From Aphodosoma sp045614825 (GTDB lineage: Bacteria > Bacteroidota > Bacteroidia > Bacteroidales > Paludibacteraceae): DNA of 52,104 nucleotides. Positions 14,691-22,837 of this stretch are shown in pieces (position 1 is the first letter of the stretch; each line of letters begins with the position of its first letter). The stretch covers positions 1 to 52,104 of the forward strand of contig JAZLDO010000146.1 in NCBI GenBank assembly GCA_045614825.1. Direction: 5' to 3'. Under the pieces are notes generated by a model. That model did not search any database and had not been told where the DNA came from. It saw only the letters and a program-made list of their open reading frames with translations. Position numbers and translations under genes: made by a program.

Positions 14691-14719
14691 TATTTATACT
14701 ATAGTGTAATACTTAAAAT
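14682..14719 (+). promoter_or_regulatory. Hairpin-ACCTAAAAT element, copy C
   Basis: A 12 bp perfect stem (arm ACACTATAGTAT, TT centre), AAT, then ACTTAAAAT and directly CAAAGGAG, the ribosome site of the next gene. Centre-to-motif distance is 16.5 bases, as in copies A and B. Confidence 0.65.
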
Positions 14720-14735
14720 CAAAGGAGATAACAAA

Positions 14736-15026
14736 ATGGCAAGAAAACAACTTTATTCACTAGAAGCAATACTAAATCTTAGAGATAAATACTTAGACCG
14801 TGATGGTATGGTATATACCATATACGGCTGTCTGCTAGACAACTACATATTTACAGCACCTAACTGCAAGACAACAATAGTAAAAGAAACATACTTAAAT
14901 GAGTGGTCATCAGCATACACTATCACAATGTACAACAACATACCTAAAAAGTATGAGAAAGTCATCACAGCACTTATTGATGGCGATGAAGAAAAAGCAG
15001 ATAAATTATTTTTTGGGGGTAAATAA
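14736..15026 (+). CDS. Hypothetical early protein
   Basis: 96 residues with a basic N-terminus, aromatic-rich, no recognised family. It contains a perfect 16-base palindrome (TATGGTATATACCATA) near 14807-14822. The next gene begins 2 bases after the stop, so the pair is translationally coupled. Confidence 0.7.
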   Translation: MARKQLYSLEAILNLRDKYLDRDGMVYTIYGCLLDNYIFTAPNCKTTIVKETYLNEWSSAYTITMYNNIPKKYEKVITALIDGDEEKADKLFFGGK

Positions 15027-15028
15027 AC

Positions 15029-15382
15029 ATGACAACATTATTTGATATTAAAAAGATGCTAGGTTACGACTGCGACCTAGCAGATGATGAGTACGATACT
15101 TATTTTTATTCTGATGTACAAAACACACAAGTAGCAAAAGAGATTAAAGTGGTATTTATTACCAGTACACACTTAGAGTGCTGTTTCAGTCAATGGGTAA
15201 GAGAACATAAAGACTATGTTCGCAACTTTATAAAAGACACTTACAACGAGCCATATGCTAGTGCATATTTATACACACTAGACCATGAAAAAGAGAACGA
15301 TGAGAACTGGGCACATTTAATTGAAGATGTTGTGGCATTGATATTAGATTATGAGCCACTATACAATGAAGGAGATAACTAA
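15029..15382 (+). CDS. Hypothetical acidic early protein
   Basis: 117 residues, strongly acidic, predicted mostly helical with aromatic residues; no recognised family. It abuts the next gene (stop at 15380-15382, ATG at 15383). Confidence 0.7.
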   Translation: MTTLFDIKKMLGYDCDLADDEYDTYFYSDVQNTQVAKEIKVVFITSTHLECCFSQWVREHKDYVRNFIKDTYNEPYASAYLYTLDHEKENDENWAHLIEDVVALILDYEPLYNEGDN

Positions 15383-15616
15383 ATGTATATAAACAAAGCA
15401 GATTTAGACACTTTAATTGAACTAGAACAAATGTTATTTAAAAGAAATATGGTAAAATGGTTTAGGAAACTATACGAAATCAACGATAGACTGATACAAG
15501 ATAGAAATAAAACCAACCAAAAAGTTCGCACCATAATAGCAGAAAAAAGAAAAACAAACAAAAACTATGCAAGGAGCAAAGACAATGTTAGAAAAACTAG
15601 ACAAAATAACACATAG
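15383..15616 (+). CDS. Small basic helical early protein
   Basis: 77 residues. The C-terminal half is Lys/Arg/Asn-rich (RNKTNQKVRTIIAEKRK), unlike the acidic neighbours, so nucleic-acid binding is plausible. A GAAGGAG site overlaps the end of the previous gene. The 3' end overlaps the next gene by 32 bp. No family recognised. Confidence 0.65.
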   Translation: MYINKADLDTLIELEQMLFKRNMVKWFRKLYEINDRLIQDRNKTNQKVRTIIAEKRKTNKNYARSKDNVRKTRQNNT

Positions 15617-15800
15617 ACTAAAGTGGAAAATTGCAATAAGATACTACGGCAACCACCCGTATGCATACGACTATGATAATGATGAGTGCCACACAATAAA
15701 AGAACTAACGGAACTTATTTTACTAAATGGCGATATATTGTCAGTTGGTTATACTGAAGAAGATATAAAGGAGTTAGAAGATTACTATGCAAATATTTAA
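15585..15800 (+). CDS. Hypothetical early protein
   Basis: 71 residues from ATG 15585, chosen for the AAGGAG at 15571-15576; an upstream in-frame ATG at 15567 lacks a site. The C-terminus is acidic (YTEEDIKELEDYY). No family recognised. Confidence 0.65.
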   Translation: MLEKLDKITHRLKWKIAIRYYGNHPYAYDYDNDECHTIKELTELILLNGDILSVGYTEEDIKELEDYYANI

Positions 15801-15954
15801 TAAAATGACACTAAAAGAAGCAAAAGAATTATACAACAAAACACTAGCAGAGTACCAAGATACTCACTCACCTTTTCTAAAAATAGTCCTTATGGACTTA
15901 ATAGAACACACACAAAACTTTACTAAAAACTATGGAGAAAATACAAATGACTAA
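15787..15954 (+). CDS. Small hypothetical early protein (55 residues)
   Basis: A 55-residue, mostly helical frame from ATG 15787 to TAA 15954, overlapping both neighbours by a few bases in the manner usual for this operon. An AAGGAG site lies 12 bases upstream. An alternative start is the in-frame ATG at 15805. Function unknown. Confidence 0.55.
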   Translation: MQIFNKMTLKEAKELYNKTLAEYQDTHSPFLKIVLMDLIEHTQNFTKNYGENTND

Positions 15955-16480
15955 CACACCAAACCCACTAGATTTTGTAAATCTAGTATACCACATATAC
16001 AACACAAGATATGCACCACAATTTGAGTACATCAAAGATGACTTGATAAGTGAAGGCTTTCTAGGTATTTTTGAAGGCATAGAAGCATATAAACGACAAA
16101 ACCATAAGTACGCTATTGGTACATATGTGTACAAAAACATACACAAAAACATGTGGAAACTGATAGACAAAGAAGCAAAAATAAACACTCTAAATACATC
16201 TGCTGACACCATTGTAGATGAGCGAGATGAAGACACACTACTTGCAATATTGGAAGACACTGACCAGTCAGTACCTTTCGACAATTTAGAAGACAACATA
16301 GACCTAACAAATGCTATCAACAAAATAAAAAAAGAAGAGTATCGTAAGATACTAAAACATCACTCACTAGGTTTTAGTTGTAGTGAGTATGATAGAACTA
16401 AAACACCCGAGAACACTAGAATAAAATTAAACATAGCACTAAAAAAACTAAAGGAGAACTACAACAATGGAACTAGATAA
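15947..16480 (+). CDS. Sigma-70 region 2-like transcription factor
   Basis: 177 residues from ATG 15947 (GGAG 9 bases upstream; an upstream in-frame ATG at 15932 lacks a site). The N-terminal part has the helix pattern of sigma region 2: YIKDDLISEGFLGIFEGIEAY, then KYAIGTYVYKNIHKNMWKLI, which aligns with core-binding and -10-recognition helices. The C-terminus is Lys-rich and helical and could be a reduced region 4. It probably redirects host RNA polymerase to phage middle or late promoters. No phage RNA polymerase gene was recognised. Confidence 0.7.
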   Translation: MTNTPNPLDFVNLVYHIYNTRYAPQFEYIKDDLISEGFLGIFEGIEAYKRQNHKYAIGTYVYKNIHKNMWKLIDKEAKINTLNTSADTIVDERDEDTLLAILEDTDQSVPFDNLEDNIDLTNAINKIKKEEYRKILKHHSLGFSCSEYDRTKTPENTRIKLNIALKKLKENYNNGTR

Positions 16481-16784
16481 AAACCAAATAAATTATATCA
16501 CATTTATTCTTGGAGCAGATGACTTTGAAATCTGCCATAAATTGAGAAAACTACCAACAACACTTGGTATTGGTATAGATGAACTATACGACCTTACAAA
16601 TGTAATAGCGACTGCATTTGCTATATATGACACCACATACAATGCGTCTGCTGACATGAGTGAATATCAAAGTTTAACTGACTTTTTAAGAGATTATGAA
16701 AAGGAAATTGAAAATTTTATTGAAGGTACAATAAACGACCTTATTGGTGTAGTTGTACTAAAGGAGTGTATTAACAATGATTAA
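16467..16784 (+). CDS. Hypothetical acidic helical protein
   Basis: 105 residues, acidic, predicted mainly helical; no recognised family. It overlaps the sigma-like gene by 14 bp and the next gene by 8 bp, so it is part of the same coupled operon. Confidence 0.68.
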   Translation: MELDKNQINYITFILGADDFEICHKLRKLPTTLGIGIDELYDLTNVIATAFAIYDTTYNASADMSEYQSLTDFLRDYEKEIENFIEGTINDLIGVVVLKECINND

Positions 16785-17112
16785 GATGAACAAAGAGCAA
16801 ATTATAAAAGACTATTTTCAAGAAAATAACAATATAACTCAAGAACAATTACTTGAGTTCATAACAACAAATGCAAGAATTAAGTGGTCTATCTTTAGAG
16901 AAGAAGAACTAAAATATTATAAGGAAGACCTAGAAAATATTGTAGAAAACTACAATGCAGAAAACGACACTGACTATACATTTACTGATGATGAGTACAA
17001 AATAATGGTGAATAGATACGAAGACAACCTTGCTGAATATAGTGGTTGGTATGACATAGGATACTCACTGGTAAGTGACTGGTGTGATGACAAAGCAAAG
17101 GAGAACGAATAA
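16777..17112 (+). CDS. Hypothetical acidic protein
   Basis: 111 residues, acidic, Tyr/Trp-rich near the C-terminus; no recognised family. Its stop shares a base with the next ATG (TAATG at 17110-17114), indicating translational coupling. Confidence 0.68.
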   Translation: MIKMNKEQIIKDYFQENNNITQEQLLEFITTNARIKWSIFREEELKYYKEDLENIVENYNAENDTDYTFTDDEYKIMVNRYEDNLAEYSGWYDIGYSLVSDWCDDKAKENE

Positions 17113-17357
17113 TGTTAGATTTTGAAAAATTAGATGTGTTTATTGTAGACCTATCAACACCACAACAAATATTCTATGAGTTAGATTACATCACAAAAAG
17201 CATAGAAGAAAGAGATACTTTACTAGCGACTAAAACAATGTACCAGTTGAGAGATTATGTATTAGATTATTACACAACTAATCATATCAACACTTATATT
17301 TTTGTAAAACAACCAAATGTATATTTTATTTATGAAGGAGAACTAAACAATGGCTAA
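17112..17357 (+). CDS. Hypothetical protein
   Basis: 81 residues, alpha/beta, no recognised family. Coupled to both neighbours (1 bp overlap upstream, 8 bp downstream). Confidence 0.65.
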   Translation: MLDFEKLDVFIVDLSTPQQIFYELDYITKSIEERDTLLATKTMYQLRDYVLDYYTTNHINTYIFVKQPNVYFIYEGELNNG

Positions 17358-17661
17358 ACGAGTATATTATGTAGAAGTGGGACTATTAAAAAATAAATCA
17401 TGTCCTGAGTTTGAAAAATGTCAAATACCAAACTTTTATGAGCAATTTGGTTTTTATGATGAGGGTACAACACAATTTACATCATTAAACAAAGCAATAA
17501 AGTTTGCTAGAAAATATGTAGAAAATGGTGTAAACAATACTTATGTTATTGTGCATACATCAAAAAATAGCAAACTATCAATCGAAACTACAATATATTT
17601 TGAGTATAAGACACAATATGGTCTTATCAATACAATTACTGATATGGTAGGAGTGATATAA
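17350..17661 (+). CDS. Hypothetical protein
   Basis: 103 residues, beta-rich with a central helix, no recognised family. A GAAGGAG site within the previous gene precedes ATG 17350. Confidence 0.65.
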   Translation: MAKRVYYVEVGLLKNKSCPEFEKCQIPNFYEQFGFYDEGTTQFTSLNKAIKFARKYVENGVNNTYVIVHTSKNSKLSIETTIYFEYKTQYGLINTITDMVGVI

Positions 17662-17794
17662 CACTATCGCAGACTTATTAGAAGACTTGAAATCACTACT
17701 ATTTTCGACCAAATACAATGACTGCGATGAAATAGTAGTAGAAAAACAAATGGGCGAAAATGACCCAAAAAATATGGAGAATTTTAGACATGAA
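17657..17794 (+). pseudogene. Start-less coding-like frame
   Basis: Downstream of TAGGAG (17647-17652) a frame of about 46 codons ends at TGA 17792-17794. It encodes an acidic, gene-like sequence (IADLLEDLKSLLF, then DEIVVEKQ) but has no ATG, GTG or TTG near the ribosome site; the first candidate is an internal TTG. It may be a small gene that lost its start codon or one that uses a rare start. Confidence 0.35.
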
Positions 17795-18044
17795 AACATA
17801 TGATTGCATTTATGAAATATTATTTTATGATTATGAAGACCGTTATTTAGGTTGCAATGAAGAAGCAGATTTAGATAAAGTATCACACATTATTGGTGCT
17901 AGTATTTTAGAAGATTATGATAATGAACTAGGTTCTATTTGTGTATATAGAGTAACTAGAGAAATAGATACGGCATATTGTTTGGATTATACTGGAGAAC
18001 ACAAAGAATTGATAAGGGAGATAACATTAAATGAAAATAAATAA
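17790..18044 (+). CDS. Hypothetical acidic protein
   Basis: 84 residues from ATG 17790, which has GGAG about 11 bases upstream; the frame opens at an upstream ATG (17760) without a site. Acidic with Tyr/Asp-rich strands; no recognised family. It overlaps the next gene by 14 bp. Confidence 0.65.
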   Translation: MKTYDCIYEILFYDYEDRYLGCNEEADLDKVSHIIGASILEDYDNELGSICVYRVTREIDTAYCLDYTGEHKELIREITLNENK

Positions 18045-18612
18045 CATTGAAACAAAAGCAACACTATTTGCTTATGATGATTGTCATAAAATGTATATTA
18101 TAGAAGATGATGACGACTTAAAAGAAGCAGAAGAAATAGGTTATACAATATTACCTATAAAAGAATTAGAAAATACTTATAATCATTCGTGTCCTTTGAG
18201 ATTTATTAGTAATTGGAAATTGACAATATCTTTTATTGAACAATGTCAAGATGAAAATACTTTTGAGTATGATGAATGTTTTTCATGTGCACCACTTTGG
18301 AAAACCATTATAAAAGAGAGTATGCTTATTGATTATGAAAATAACGAGAATTTACTAGATTATGAAGATGATACTGAAATCGTTTGGTATCATAAAGATG
18401 GCGATAGATATGGCATTTGGTTAGCAGTCTATGATGGTTATTTAGAGTGGACTTTAGATGATTATGCAGATTACTCTGAAAATATTGCTTGTGATATTTG
18501 GAACACCAGTAAAGAATTAAATAATATACCTTTATGCGATATTACCAAAGATTTTATGGAAGAGATGTGTAAACAAAAATTAAAGGAGATGATTGAAAAA
18601 TATGTCGAATAA
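18031..18612 (+). CDS. Hypothetical acidic protein (193 residues)
   Basis: 193 residues, markedly acidic, with a DDDD run near residue 26 and seven or more Cys. Probably an alpha/beta protein of the early accessory set; no recognised family. It starts at ATG 18031 after AAGGGAG and overlaps the next small gene by 11 bp. Confidence 0.68.
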   Translation: MKINNIETKATLFAYDDCHKMYIIEDDDDLKEAEEIGYTILPIKELENTYNHSCPLRFISNWKLTISFIEQCQDENTFEYDECFSCAPLWKTIIKESMLIDYENNENLLDYEDDTEIVWYHKDGDRYGIWLAVYDGYLEWTLDDYADYSENIACDIWNTSKELNNIPLCDITKDFMEEMCKQKLKEMIEKYVE

Positions 18613-18772
18613 ACACTTGCAAAATAAAGAATTATTGAGTAAAATATATAATAGAGCGAGAGAGATATACGACAATCACGAAAGCGAAACAATATTCGCT
18701 ATGTCAATAGCAAAAGCATTTTTTGAGGAGTATTATAAAATATGCGATGGAATAACAAAAAAGACCCTTTAG
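18602..18772 (+). CDS. Small helical early protein (56 residues)
   Basis: A 56-residue helical frame from ATG 18602 to TAG 18772, with AAGGAG (18581-18586) upstream, overlapping both neighbours. Function unknown; supported by coding-like composition and operon spacing. Confidence 0.55.
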   Translation: MSNKHLQNKELLSKIYNRAREIYDNHESETIFAMSIAKAFFEEYYKICDGITKKTL

Positions 18773-18969
18773 ATTATGGGTTTGAAGACAAAAAAGATAA
18801 CACATTTGTGTGGTATGATAGTTTAGGTAGTAGCAGAATTACAATCAACAAAGACACTACAATAGATGTGTTGATTATATCACTAAACATCACAGCAAAT
18901 GTTTCACATGAAACTTTAAATAAATTATACAATCTAATTAAAGAAGGAGTACTAAATGAAAGTTTATAA
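18742..18969 (+). CDS. Hypothetical protein
   Basis: 75 residues, alpha/beta, with a strand-rich middle and a C-terminal helix. A GAGGAG site precedes ATG 18742. No family recognised. Confidence 0.62.
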   Translation: MRWNNKKDPLDYGFEDKKDNTFVWYDSLGSSRITINKDTTIDVLIISLNITANVSHETLNKLYNLIKEGVLNESL

Positions 18970-19051
18970 AACATATTATTTATGGAATAATGAAAAAATA
19001 TATTTGAAATCTAAAAGCGGTGGAGAAATTTATGAGAGAAATAGAGTTTAG
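18956..19051 (+). CDS. Very small early protein (31 residues)
   Basis: A 31-residue, Tyr/Lys-rich frame from ATG 18956 to TAG 19051 with a strong GAAGGAG site. It overlaps both neighbours. It may be a genuine micro-protein or a short translational leader for the YopX-like gene. Confidence 0.45.
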   Translation: MKVYKTYYLWNNEKIYLKSKSGGEIYERNRV

Positions 19052-19511
19052 AGGTAAAGTTAGAGATTGCAACGAATGGGTATCTGGTTCATTGGTTTAT
19101 ATACCTTTTGATGATGGTAGTGCGTATTGTTGTATTATGGAAAATAATTGTGATGATGAAGATTTACCATACACAAACAATAATTCTGGTACTTTTGATG
19201 GTTCTATGACACCAGTAGATAAAGAAACTATAGGTCAATTTACAGGTCTATGCGACAAGAATGGTACAAAGATATTTGAAGGTGATATTTTATGTATGAC
19301 TTTCAGTAATGAATTTACAAACAATGAAGAAGTAAAAATTTATAAGTATGTCAAATTTAATGATGGAATGTTTGCGACTTTTTATAAAGATGAGTATGGC
19401 GAAGAAATGGAAGATAATAGATTGTGCAAGGCACTAATTGAAGTTGACAAGTTAGAAGTTGTTGGTAATATACACGATAATCCTGACTTATTAGAGTTGT
19501 GTGATGCTTAA
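19032..19511 (+). CDS. YopX family protein
   Basis: 159 residues from ATG 19032 (GGTGGAG upstream). The start MREIEFRGKVRDCNEWVSGS and the central TIGQFTGLCDKNGTKIFEGD are the hallmark segments of the YopX family, widespread in Bacillota phages and prophages and named after a Bacillus SPbeta gene. The biochemical role of the family is unknown; it is a beta-barrel-rich protein. All typical blocks are present, so it is full length. Confidence 0.88.
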   Translation: MREIEFRGKVRDCNEWVSGSLVYIPFDDGSAYCCIMENNCDDEDLPYTNNNSGTFDGSMTPVDKETIGQFTGLCDKNGTKIFEGDILCMTFSNEFTNNEEVKIYKYVKFNDGMFATFYKDEYGEEMEDNRLCKALIEVDKLEVVGNIHDNPDLLELCDA

Positions 19512-19758
19512 AATAAAAAATAACATAGACCTAAAAGAACTTGAAAAGTTTGGGTTTAAGAAAGCCAAAAAATATGCCTATGGTTATTACTTTAAGGATT
19601 TTGATGATTATTTTAGAGTTGCTATTTGCAAACCTATTTATGAACATAATGATAGAGAAATATTTATAGACACACCTTGCGAACTATATGAGGTTATTGA
19701 TGATTATACACATCTTATATTCGACCTAATAAAAGCAGGACTAGTGGAGAAAGTGTAG
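19504..19758 (+). CDS. Hypothetical protein
   Basis: 84 residues from ATG 19504 (a GTG directly before is also in frame). The pattern KFGFKKAKKYAYGYYFKDFDDYFRVAI suggests a small alpha/beta fold often seen in phage accessory genes; no function is known. It overlaps the YopX gene by 8 bp. Confidence 0.62.
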   Translation: MLKIKNNIDLKELEKFGFKKAKKYAYGYYFKDFDDYFRVAICKPIYEHNDREIFIDTPCELYEVIDDYTHLIFDLIKAGLVEKV

Positions 19759-19759
19759 T

Positions 19760-20083
19760 ATGAAAATTGATGGTAAAGAATATAAAGGTGTGTATACTTT
19801 AGAAGAGGGGTGGTTTCTAAACCAGTTGTGCTTTAGTAAAAAAATATACACAAAAGAACAAGCAATAGAAATGTATAAAAAAATAGAACCCAAAAGAGAA
19901 ATAGATGTTATTTACGAAAATTACATTAGGTTTTTGTGGAAAACTGAAATCGTAGATGACTACGAAGATGGTAGTTATACAATGCCAGTTGGTGGTTTCT
20001 TTAAGACCGACAAAATAGGTAAAGGTGCTATCGACTGCTGGATAATTGAGCCAAAGCGAGAACCAGATGAATTTTGGGTGTAA
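19760..20083 (+). CDS. Hypothetical protein
   Basis: 107 residues, Lys/Glu-rich with several Trp; no recognised family. It starts 1 base after the preceding stop. Confidence 0.62.
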   Translation: MKIDGKEYKGVYTLEEGWFLNQLCFSKKIYTKEQAIEMYKKIEPKREIDVIYENYIRFLWKTEIVDDYEDGSYTMPVGGFFKTDKIGKGAIDCWIIEPKREPDEFWV

Positions 20084-20093
20084 GGAGGCAATA

Positions 20094-20309
20094 ATGAAAG
20101 CATATGTGATTAAAAGATATGATGGGTGGTATTATATGGGTATTGATTATGGTAGAAATCGTTTTACTACAGCCGTTTATAAAGCATTTATTATGAAATA
20201 TAAAAGCGATATAGATGAATATTTACGATTATGTAAAGATGTACACCCTAAAGATTTTGAGCATTGTAAAATAGTACCTATAGAAATTAAGGAGTGTCAA
20301 GATGAGTAA
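20094..20309 (+). CDS. Hypothetical protein
   Basis: 71 residues from ATG 20094, which has an AAGGAGG site at 20082-20088; the longer frame from 20046 lacks one. Rich in Tyr and Lys; no recognised family. Confidence 0.62.
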   Translation: MKAYVIKRYDGWYYMGIDYGRNRFTTAVYKAFIMKYKSDIDEYLRLCKDVHPKDFEHCKIVPIEIKECQDE

Positions 20310-20682
20310 ATATTTTGATGGTGAAGTATTAGATGGCTACGAAAAGTGCAAATACTTTATACAAGATGGTATGATAAGTAGATTTGATTTTATGGATAAT
20401 CAAGAATTTCTACCATTACAAACCGTTTGTGCATTGTTGAATGATAATGAAGATAAATATGATAGGTTGGCTAAAAAGTTTGTGATAGTGAGCAAAGCCT
20501 TAGAGTTGGCTTGTAAATGGATAAATGATATACAAGAAATGGATAGTGATTGTCCTATATATGCTGATTGTTTTAGAGTTGAAAAAGATTGTGATAATTG
20601 GGATTGTAAAAATTGTGATTGCTCAAAATTTTCAATAGTCCATTTTACAACTAAAGCAAAGGAGATGATAGAGAGTGAGTAA
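20302..20682 (+). CDS. Cys-rich hypothetical protein
   Basis: 126 residues. A cysteine-dense stretch (about 93-116, including CDNWDCKNCDCSKF) could bind zinc or an iron-sulfur cluster. The middle is helical. No family recognised. It overlaps both neighbours by 8 bp. Confidence 0.62.
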   Translation: MSKYFDGEVLDGYEKCKYFIQDGMISRFDFMDNQEFLPLQTVCALLNDNEDKYDRLAKKFVIVSKALELACKWINDIQEMDSDCPIYADCFRVEKDCDNWDCKNCDCSKFSIVHFTTKAKEMIESE

Positions 20683-21223
20683 AGAAAAGAGATTTGTTAT
20701 ACAAGTAGACCCATTAGAAATAGAAGATGATGCTATTTTTGACAATAAAGAATTAAGGTTGTATGAATGTCAAAGCGATATGATGTCTGATATTTGTGGT
20801 TTGTTAAACAAGCAAGACCAACAAATAGCCGACCTAGAAGCAAAACTTGCAGAGAGTGAAATCTTTAAGAAAGGTGCTTACAAAGAAATTAACAAATTAC
20901 ACAAAAGAATCAACGAGATAGTAAAGAGAGATAAAAATATAATTGAAACTTTACATCAACAACTTGCAGAGAAAGATAAGGAAATTGAAAACTTGAAACA
21001 TTGTAATGATAGATTAGCACAAGGTATTTATCATAGTTATGGTGAACACTTTATATTAAAGGTAAAACAAAACAAAATCGACTTTGCAGTAGAGCAGTTG
21101 GAGAAAGTGAAAGAAAGGTATCCACGAAAAACAACTATGTGGTCTAGTGATAAAACGGGAGATGGTTTTGAATATGTTTCTGATTTTATCGACAACCTAA
21201 TCAAAGAGATTAAAGGAGAATAA
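20675..21223 (+). CDS. Coiled-coil hypothetical protein
   Basis: 182 residues from GTG- or ATG-type start context at 20675. A long heptad-patterned coiled coil runs from about residue 45 to 112 (QDQQIADLEAKLAES, then LHQQLAEKDKEIENL). This architecture is common among Bacillota phage accessory proteins next to YopX genes. It is probably an oligomeric scaffold or regulator; function unknown. Confidence 0.65.
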   Translation: MSKEKRFVIQVDPLEIEDDAIFDNKELRLYECQSDMMSDICGLLNKQDQQIADLEAKLAESEIFKKGAYKEINKLHKRINEIVKRDKNIIETLHQQLAEKDKEIENLKHCNDRLAQGIYHSYGEHFILKVKQNKIDFAVEQLEKVKERYPRKTTMWSSDKTGDGFEYVSDFIDNLIKEIKGE

Positions 21224-21225
21224 TT

Positions 21226-21699
21226 ATGCACGATTTTTTAGGGAACGAATTGAGAGTGGGTGATTTTGTTGTGATAAATCAAAATACACTTACTGGTAGT
21301 AGCACTACAAGAAAAATACTAAAACACGCCGTTATTGAGAAATTTACGCCAAAACAAGTGGTTACAAATTTGGGGTACATTTATCCCGACAATGTTATTA
21401 GAGTCGGTATAAACCAACTGGATTTAGATATGTTTTCTAGTTATGAGATAGAAGTTACTCATGAATATTCAGTTAGAACCGGTTTTGATGAGTTTGAAGA
21501 CAATAAAGATGTTGAAACTAAAGTAATGCAAGGTGGTGAACTACTAAACTGGGTGGGTTATTTGATGCAACAAGATGATTGTATAGGCGTAAAAATGAAC
21601 GATAGATTGATTTTTGTTGATTTTTTCAAGCCACATACTGGTGAGACATCGTTTATTAAAATTATTTTGAAAAGAACACTTGCAGAAAATGAAAAATAG
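21226..21699 (+). CDS. Hypothetical protein with N-terminal SH3/KOW-like segment
   Basis: 157 residues. The first about 60 residues (LGNELRVGDFVVINQN) resemble a small beta-barrel; the rest is alpha/beta with no recognised motif. It follows the coiled-coil gene by 2 bases. Confidence 0.62.
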   Translation: MHDFLGNELRVGDFVVINQNTLTGSSTTRKILKHAVIEKFTPKQVVTNLGYIYPDNVIRVGINQLDLDMFSSYEIEVTHEYSVRTGFDEFEDNKDVETKVMQGGELLNWVGYLMQQDDCIGVKMNDRLIFVDFFKPHTGETSFIKIILKRTLAENEK

Positions 21700-21707
21700 A
21701 GTATAAT
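21680..21707 (+). promoter_or_regulatory. Candidate sigma-A-type promoter
   Basis: An exact TATAAT (21702-21707) lies at the end of the preceding gene, with TTGCAG 16 bases upstream. The -10 is perfect and the -35 weak. It would drive the group beginning at 21726, which leads to the second sigma-like gene. Confidence 0.38.
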
Positions 21708-21725
21708 AGTTAGTGTGAGGTTTGA

Positions 21726-21848
21726 ATGAAATATTTTTTACAAGGAAAAGAAACAACGAAAGAGATAATTTTAAAATATTTAGAAATCTTACTTGAAAAT
21801 GGTGCTAAAGATTTTTCAATGTTTGGTATCGAAAGGAGGTTTGAGTGA
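21726..21848 (+). CDS. Small hypothetical protein (40 residues)
   Basis: A 40-residue helical frame from ATG 21726 to TGA 21848. The last codons contain AAGGAGG, the ribosome site of the next gene, and the stop overlaps that gene's GTG start. It may act mainly as a coupling leader. Confidence 0.45.
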   Translation: MKYFLQGKETTKEIILKYLEILLENGAKDFSMFGIERRFE

Positions 21849-22048
21849 TTATAGCAATGTTATATGTTATACTCGCAGTGATATTAAGAGCAATATCTAT
21901 AATATCAATACCATTATTCTTAATATTCTTGGTATTGAAACTGTGTGGTATAGTTATGTGGTATTGGTGGGTGATATTCATACCACTAATAGTGTGGTTT
22001 GTATCACTGATATTACAACTAATACTTTATTGTATAGATTTATTATAA
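21845..22048 (+). CDS. Small membrane protein
   Basis: 67 residues, almost wholly hydrophobic, predicted to form two or three membrane helices (about 2-20, 21-35, 38-62). It starts at GTG 21845 behind an AAGGAGG site; ATG 21857 is an alternative. Candidates include a superinfection-exclusion or holin-like role, but position in the early unit argues for the former. No family recognised. Confidence 0.6.
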   Translation: MIIAMLYVILAVILRAISIISIPLFLIFLVLKLCGIVMWYWWVIFIPLIVWFVSLILQLILYCIDLL

Positions 22049-22063
22049 AAGTAGGAGAAAAAG

Positions 22064-22837
22064 ATGAAAGTAGGAGATAGAGTAAGAATAACAGGCGATG
22101 AGTATAACAATAAAACTTTTATCGGCAAGACTGGTGAGATAGTTGGGGTGTTTACTCATAGTAAAAGTTATGATTATGTTGTGCAGTTTGAAGATGATAA
22201 TAGCGTTGATTTGCATGACGGTAATAGCACAGAAGAAGCATTTAATTTTGACCCAACAAAGCACAACAAAAGATGGTTCGCTAAAGAACATTTAGAACTA
22301 GTTACAGACCCGCTATGGAATTGTACTGTAGGATTAGATAACCCAATAGAGTGTTTTACAACAAGAGTATTGTGTGCAGACGACATCGTTTGTGCAAAAA
22401 CAAGTTATGATTTAAGAGATGTGTTATCAACAATAAAAGGAAATAATGAGGAGAATTATATGGAATTATTAAATATTTATGAAAAAAGAACTGAAGTAGC
22501 AATAGATAAAAAATATGACAAAAAGATTAAGAAAGTTTTAGCAGAAGATGCTAATATGAAAATATGGCAAGAGTGTTTTGATAAATTAGCGTCATTATTT
22601 GAAAAAAACCCTTGTGGAACACTTAGAGAGTATGATATTAGACGTCCTGAGCCATTAGACGATACTAAAGTAAAAATCAAAGAGTTAGAACAACAACGTG
22701 GCGATGAAATGATGAAATTGAGAACTACTATCAGAGAAATCGAAGCACAACTTTGTTTATGTGAAACTAGAGATGACAAATTAGAAGTGTTAAGAATATA
22801 TAATGTACTAGATGAGGAAGGTAAAATAAACGCATAA
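22064..22837 (+). CDS. Hypothetical protein with N-terminal KOW/SH3-like domain and helical C-terminus
   Basis: 257 residues. The start (MKVGDRVRITGDEY, GKTGEIVGVF) is the pattern of a small beta-barrel found in many phage and ribosome-associated proteins. After about residue 120 the protein is helical with a charged coiled-coil-like segment (about 205-245). It shares one base with the sigma-like gene start (TAATGA), so the two are made together. Confidence 0.65.
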   Translation: MKVGDRVRITGDEYNNKTFIGKTGEIVGVFTHSKSYDYVVQFEDDNSVDLHDGNSTEEAFNFDPTKHNKRWFAKEHLELVTDPLWNCTVGLDNPIECFTTRVLCADDIVCAKTSYDLRDVLSTIKGNNEENYMELLNIYEKRTEVAIDKKYDKKIKKVLAEDANMKIWQECFDKLASLFEKNPCGTLREYDIRRPEPLDDTKVKIKELEQQRGDEMMKLRTTIREIEAQLCLCETRDDKLEVLRIYNVLDEEGKINA

